From assembly GCA_034696485.1 (NCBI GenBank), contig JAQIWT010001277.1, positions 1-11,549 on the forward strand: DNA of 11,549 nucleotides. The letters are read 5' to 3'. Positions 7,945 to 11,549 of this stretch are shown piece by piece; the first letter of the stretch is position 1, and each line of letters begins with the position of its first letter. The DNA comes from Isohypsibius dastychi. Lineage: Eukaryota; Tardigrada; Eutardigrada; Parachela; Isohypsibiidae. Position numbers and translations under genes: made by a program. The notes below the pieces were generated by a model, which was not told where the DNA came from, searched no databases, and worked only from the letters and a program-made list of their open reading frames with translations.

Positions 7945-8215
7945 TTCGGGAGGCTGAGCTCATTTTGTCAATTTTTTGCTACGCACTAGTCCAGCCGAGA
8001 GGCTGACTTTTGAGCCGGGGGTCCGGGAGATTGGCAATATCATGGGGTCCGTGGGTTTCGGGGGGTTCCAAAAGGGTCAAAAACACCCAAAATCACCTCA
8101 AAAATCAGATTTTTTGGTTTTTTAAGCTTTGGGGGATCGGAAAACTGGCAAAAATCAACGAATTCATTCGGGAGGCTTGATTCGAGAGGCTTTCAAAATT
8201 ATTCGGGAGGCTGAC
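7945..8215. repeat. Cluster of five TTCGGGAGGCTGA-like words
   Basis: Copies are at 7945-7958, 7995-8007, 8167-8180, 8181-8193 and 8202-8215, the second and fourth with CGAGAGG instead of CGGGAGG. Spacing is irregular. All copies are in the same orientation. Confidence 0.65.
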
Positions 8216-8848
8216 GCCCTCAAGCACACCCCCCCCCCCTTCCACCCCCCGTACGCCTTTGGGTCAAAAAATAACGATACACTTCTAGCAGGTCCGTTTG
8301 TCGTCACAAACCCCTCACCGTTACCTTCCGATTTTCAACCTTAGAACAGCAACAAACAATGGAGGCACCAGTTGACATTCCCGCAGACTAGTTAACAAAT
8401 CATATGAAACCGACCTTTTCTTCAATTTTATCTGCCACGAAACAATTGCATCGGAAGCATATTCCGTAGACTTGTACCCAAACTTTTCATCTGGACGTCA
8501 TTTCAATGCTTAACATGCACTGAAACTTCTTTTAAATCGGGAAACTGTTCCACGAAAAACGTGCTCAGGGTCTGCTGAATTTTAAAAGAAATATACCTGC
8601 AAAAGTCCTCGAAGGCTTTTGATGTTCAAGAAACCCCTGATCACACGTGTCCTCCCACCTTCTGGAATACGAGACATTTTTTCACATATAATTACTTGAA
8701 ACCATTCGGTGCGCGATATTTGCTTAAAGACAATTTTTTATTTAATCACCCTCCTCGCCTGCAATTAATCCATGGGTATGATTAAAAGTGTGAGTGGGTT
8801 GGTGAGTTGGCGAGTGGGCCAAATTTAACTTGAGCGAAGGCAGTTGAC

Positions 8849-8952
8849 AGAGACCAGAGAGACTTTTGAGAGAGCGGCCAAAAGTACGGAATTGCGATGG
8901 GGCGGGCCTTCGCCACTGTAAATCGATAGAGACCGGGGAGACTTTTTGAGAC
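8849..8952. repeat. Imperfect 24-bp direct repeat, 79 bp apart
   Basis: AGAGACCAGAGAGACTTTTG at 8849 and AGAGACCGGGGAGACTTTTT at 8928 match at nearly all positions and both continue with GAGA or TGAGA. Confidence 0.6.
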
Positions 8953-9323
8953 TTTCTATAACTATACTTTCGACCTCGAAATGCGGGACGACTGTAAAGT
9001 CCCCCCGCCTAGTCCTTATTGTAGATCCGGGAAGAATCAAAATCAAGCCAGACACTGGGCCCATTGATTTGTCGGTTTCGATTACAGAGTATAGTAGTGG
9101 ACTGGTGAATTAGAGAACGAGAAATCTGAGCTTTGAGATCAGTTTTATGGTAACAGGCCTGTACCCATCCGCATCAACCTTGCTTTATACCGCAAAAACG
9201 TCCCCGGCATGTTGTAACATATATGTGTTTGGAATAAACTCTACCAATAATTCTTTTGGGAATGATTCTTCGGTTTTCGAAAATCGATTTTAGAACTTGA
9301 AAATTAAGTGTTGCTTCCAGATA

Positions 9324-9381
9324 AATATTTTGGTTAAACAACACAGACATAACTCGCGCTCATAATGATAACCAAAATATT
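9324..9381. repeat. 13-bp inverted repeat with 32-bp spacer
   Basis: AATATTTTGGTTA at 9324-9336 is perfectly inverted at 9369-9381 (TAACCAAAATATT). It could fold into a hairpin or be the remnant ends of a very short element. No target duplication was seen. Confidence 0.65.
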
Positions 9382-9444
9382 CAACATATTTTCAGCTAGC
9401 ACGATTTTTTATTGTTTTCAGGAAGAACCTCTCATAAATCTGAA

Positions 9445-9460
9445 AAGCTGAATTCAGCTT
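9445..9460. repeat. Perfect 16-bp palindrome
   Basis: AAGCTGAATTCAGCTT is its own reverse complement. It lies 64 bp downstream of the 13-bp inverted repeat in otherwise non-coding DNA. Confidence 0.75.
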
Positions 9461-9927
9461 GTCTCGAAAGTGATGCCCTCAATGCACATCGGCTAGAATA
9501 GTGCTCTCACCTGCTCTTATTGGGCCATAACAAAGGTAGAGTATCTGAAAAATCATCCTGTTGTATTGTATGAATTTATTTCTGCGAATCACCAAGAAAT
9601 ATGATTCTGAATTAAAAATGAAACCAGCTCTTCAGCTGATTTTCCAGATTATCAGGTCTGAATCATCTGGCCACCTCGCCTGGCCTCGCACCGCACCGCT
9701 TGAAATTGGTTACCACAGAATATGATTATTTGAATAATTCTTACAAATATTCTGTCTTTGCAGGGGCCCATTGGGTCATATCAGCATCTCCCCTCATTTC
9801 ATAATAATAGACGAGGAGAAACGTCTATTAGAGAGACGTCTATTACAAAAAGCTTTGTCCCCTATTATTGCGTGCTTCTTCTGAAGCTTGTTGAAACTGA
9901 CCGAGATTTAAACTTTTATTTATCTAG
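9461..9927. other. Intron or intergenic DNA before the 9928 exon
   Basis: A TCTTTGCAG acceptor-like site ends near 9763. The frame that follows is open to about 9927 but lacks a donor and is out of phase with the exon at 9928, so it was not called as an exon. A 9-bp inverted repeat (9805-9813 with 9822-9830) and a second direct copy, CGTCTATTA at 9837-9845, are present. Confidence 0.4.
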
Positions 9928-10498
9928 GTGCACGACCCCGACGAATTTCGCCTGTTCTTCGTCGACCCATCGACGCAAACAGTTCTGCTAAAGCTGCGTG
10001 AGTATGCTGACTCAGAGACCGTCAGAATTGACCTGTCCGACGTGGAGACGGAAGAGCATTACGATAGTAAACCGAAAAGCTACACTTTTCACTTCGTGCG
10101 AGAAATTATCGGGACGGTACATCTGATACTATCGTTTGTCGGGCCTGAAGACCCTGTGTTACCCAGTACCCAGGTAAATGGGCTCAGCGCGCTTTGGCGA
10201 TTTCGACGGCTGTTCATTGATATGACTTGATGCCCAGCTGCCTGCTGAAATGTTCAACCGTAAACTCTGTCCATCAGCGATCGAGGGACCATTACCGGTG
10301 GGCAGGGAAGCTTGGATTAATAGGTCTGGCCGGAAATACTTTCGGGATGTTGTGTGTGGAGTGTCCACTTTTGTTGACCACAGAACTGATGAACCCAGCC
10401 TTATACCAGTGACTCAACCAGAACTGCTCGGAGTGGAATTTTTTTCGAAGCTAAGAGTTGGATTTGATGAGCGTCTTTGTTTCAGCGTAGTTGGATAA
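9928..10498 (+). CDS. Last two exons of an unrecognised gene (partial)
   Basis: Exon A is 9928-10173, preceded by acceptor TTATTTATCTAG and ended by donor CAG|GTAAAT. A 64-bp intron ends GATGCCCAG at 10237. Exon B is 10238-10498 with stop TAA. Both sides of the intron are phase 0 and the joined frame gives 168 residues. An in-frame TAG lies directly before 9928, so the exon cannot extend upstream and earlier exons are missing from the model. The sequence begins VHDPDEFRLFF, is acidic near residues 28-45, and contains GREAWINRSGRKYFRDVVCG in exon B. It has no predicted membrane helix and no domain that I recognise. AATAAA lies 219 bp after the stop. Upstream exons may be beyond a long intron or lost; a truncated gene copy is also possible. 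Confidence 0.6.
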
Positions 10499-10716
10499 AA
10501 TGGAAGTGTCAGAATCGGAATCAGTATTTCGTCCATCGCAGAAAGAAGTTGGCTCTGCTGCACATTGACCCACGGATCACAATTCCGCAGCGAATTTAAG
10601 TGCATGTCCGTAACTCCCTTTTGACGATGAGGCGATCGAAAATTCTGGAGCTCAGACAAGATCAATATACAATATACTCTGAGATGCCAATAACTTGGAG
10701 GTAACAGATTTGACTT

Positions 10717-10722
10717 AATAAA
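10717..10722 (+). terminator. Poly(A) signal AATAAA
   Basis: This canonical hexamer follows the TAA stop of the 9928-10498 gene by about 220 bp, with T/GT-rich sequence further downstream. It is the probable 3' end of that transcript. Confidence 0.45.
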
Positions 10723-11277
10723 CCAGGACCGTAACCCTATATGTATACCGACCCGACACCGCAGTCTTGACTGACTGATTAAAAACTGTTAACCACTTGT
10801 TATCAGCAGGACGTAGTAATGTAATTTTTGCCGTGTGAGAATTTGGAGATTACAGTTATTGTATTGTTGTGGTATTTTACACGTTTCCTACAGTCCGGTG
10901 AAAGGCGGTGCGTGTGAGAATTGTCAAAGGTATGATCCAACCATGCGGAATATTGACTTCCTCAACTGAAACGAGGGAACAAAATCTGAAGAAGTTCATG
11001 CCATACCTCCGATTTTCTCACGTGGTTTATAAGGCCCTCTATTATCTGGATACTTCATCCAGTCAGATTCAAAAAAAATGTTCCTCAAATGCATTTTATT
11101 CATGTATTTGCTCTACCTTTGTTCGGACTCTAACCGCCATCTATCCCGCCCAGTAATCAGCGTTACCAAAATCACATGTCAAGAAAAGAGTTGAGGACAA
11201 ACTCAGTCTGTAGTCAGTCACACCAAATGAAGTGGACGCCATTTTCTATCTCGCTGCCCTTTCTCACAGCGCATTTA
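10723..11277. other. Intergenic, nothing supported
   Basis: An 82-codon plus-strand ORF at 10908-11156 starts at a non-ATG-like context and shows no domain or splice support. No repeats of note were seen. Confidence 0.4.
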
Positions 11278-11404
11278 TCATAAATCAGACTTGAACTTTA
11301 AAGGCAAAACTGAACCATCTCCTGGAAGAATTTTCATATCGTTCGATGACAGATGCGAATTTCCCATTTCCGGAGAATACCAAATGAGCCATTTGCCTCG
11401 TTTC
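11278..11404 (-). CDS. Possible terminal exon of a minus-strand gene
   Basis: The acceptor AAAACGTTTCAG precedes a 42-codon frame ending in TGA, beginning KRGKWLIWYSPEMG and ending LPLKFKSDL. The junction would be phase 2, like the other minus-strand genes here. No upstream donor was found before the right edge, and the product is unknown. It could be chance. Confidence 0.25.
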
Positions 11405-11507
11405 CTGAAACGTTTTAAGTGGAAATTCAAAAAAATCTTTGGGTCCAAATAACTTTTCAAGCAACGGGAATCAAGTACGAGGGCGAAATCCTATAGTGCC
11501 TGGCTGG

Positions 11508-11513
11508 AATAAA
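11508..11513 (+). terminator. AATAAA hexamer, unassigned
   Basis: This possible poly(A) signal lies between two copies of GTGCCTGGC (about 11496 and 11515). No plus-strand gene was recognised that would use it. Confidence 0.2.
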
Positions 11514-11549
11514 TGTGCCTGGCCACTGGGCAGTCCGTCCGAGGCACTA

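Larger units (their letters stand above)
7712..9323. other. Non-coding repeat-rich stretch
   Basis: No supported gene. The stretch contains a five-copy TTCGGGAGGCTGA-like cluster at 7945-8215, a run of 11 C at 8229-8239 with a second C run just after, GTGAGT-like repeats near 8790-8818 and a 24-bp imperfect direct repeat at 8849 and 8928. AATAAA at 9233-9238, after an AT-rich run, could be a plus-strand poly(A) signal, but no coding exon feeding into it was recognised. ORFs at 8129-8344 (plus) and 8825-9064 (minus) follow repeats and show no domain. Confidence 0.4.

Noticed and set aside
9758-9991. 77-codon plus-strand ORF after a good TTTGCAG acceptor
   Set aside because: No usable donor, and it overlaps the exon at 9928 in a different frame.
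1-11549. tRNA, rRNA, CRISPR or bacterial-type operons
   Set aside because: No tRNA B-box/arm set, rRNA segment, regularly spaced repeats or ribosome-binding-site-led gene strings were seen; the window is intron-containing eukaryotic DNA.

Overview
This looks like animal nuclear DNA. Genes are broken into short exons by GT-AG introns of about 53-75 bp (one of 259 bp), with pyrimidine-rich TTTTCAG-like acceptors. Poly-C tracts, old transposon pieces and simple-sequence arrays fill the rest. An F-box gene of this style, compact introns and this base composition suggest a small ecdysozoan, perhaps a tardigrade or nematode. That placement is inference only. No bacterial operon, CRISPR array, tRNA or rRNA was seen. 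All exon models were joined by eye from splice signals, reading phase and protein motifs.

Left part, 1-1412: a minus-strand gene enters from the left edge. Its modelled start is at 1412. It encodes about 275 residues of unrecognised soluble sequence followed by two membrane helices resembling the start of XK-related (Xkr) proteins. An in-frame TGA at 343-341 interrupts it, yet Xkr-like sequence continues in the same frame to a good splice donor at 239. The first 130 bp hold a cluster of GAGCG-type palindromes.

Middle left, 1413-5455: no convincing host gene. Positions 2925-3722 on the plus strand are a decayed reverse transcriptase/RNase H remnant of a DIRS-type (tyrosine-recombinase) retrotransposon, with frameshifts, stops and a deletion removing the YxDD region. 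An ORF at 4385-4657 has a weakly zinc-finger-like Cys pattern.

Centre, 5456-6910: a complete-looking four-exon minus-strand gene for an F-box protein of about 354 residues, with AATAAA just after its stop. Just upstream, 6914-7183 (minus) is an ORF ending in a GPCR helix-8-like segment. Next to it, 7209-7703 is a 495-bp hAT-like MITE with perfect 16-bp terminal inverted repeats, a perfect 8-bp target duplication and ATTCGG/CCGAAT arrays inside both ends.

Right part, 7712-11549: repeats and non-coding DNA surround the last two exons (9928-10498, plus strand) of an unrecognised gene, followed by AATAAA at 10717. A possible terminal exon of another minus-strand gene lies at 11278-11404. The genes do not form an obvious pathway. 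The best-supported notable items are the intact MITE, the interrupted Xkr-like gene with its unusual N-terminal region, and the DIRS remnant.
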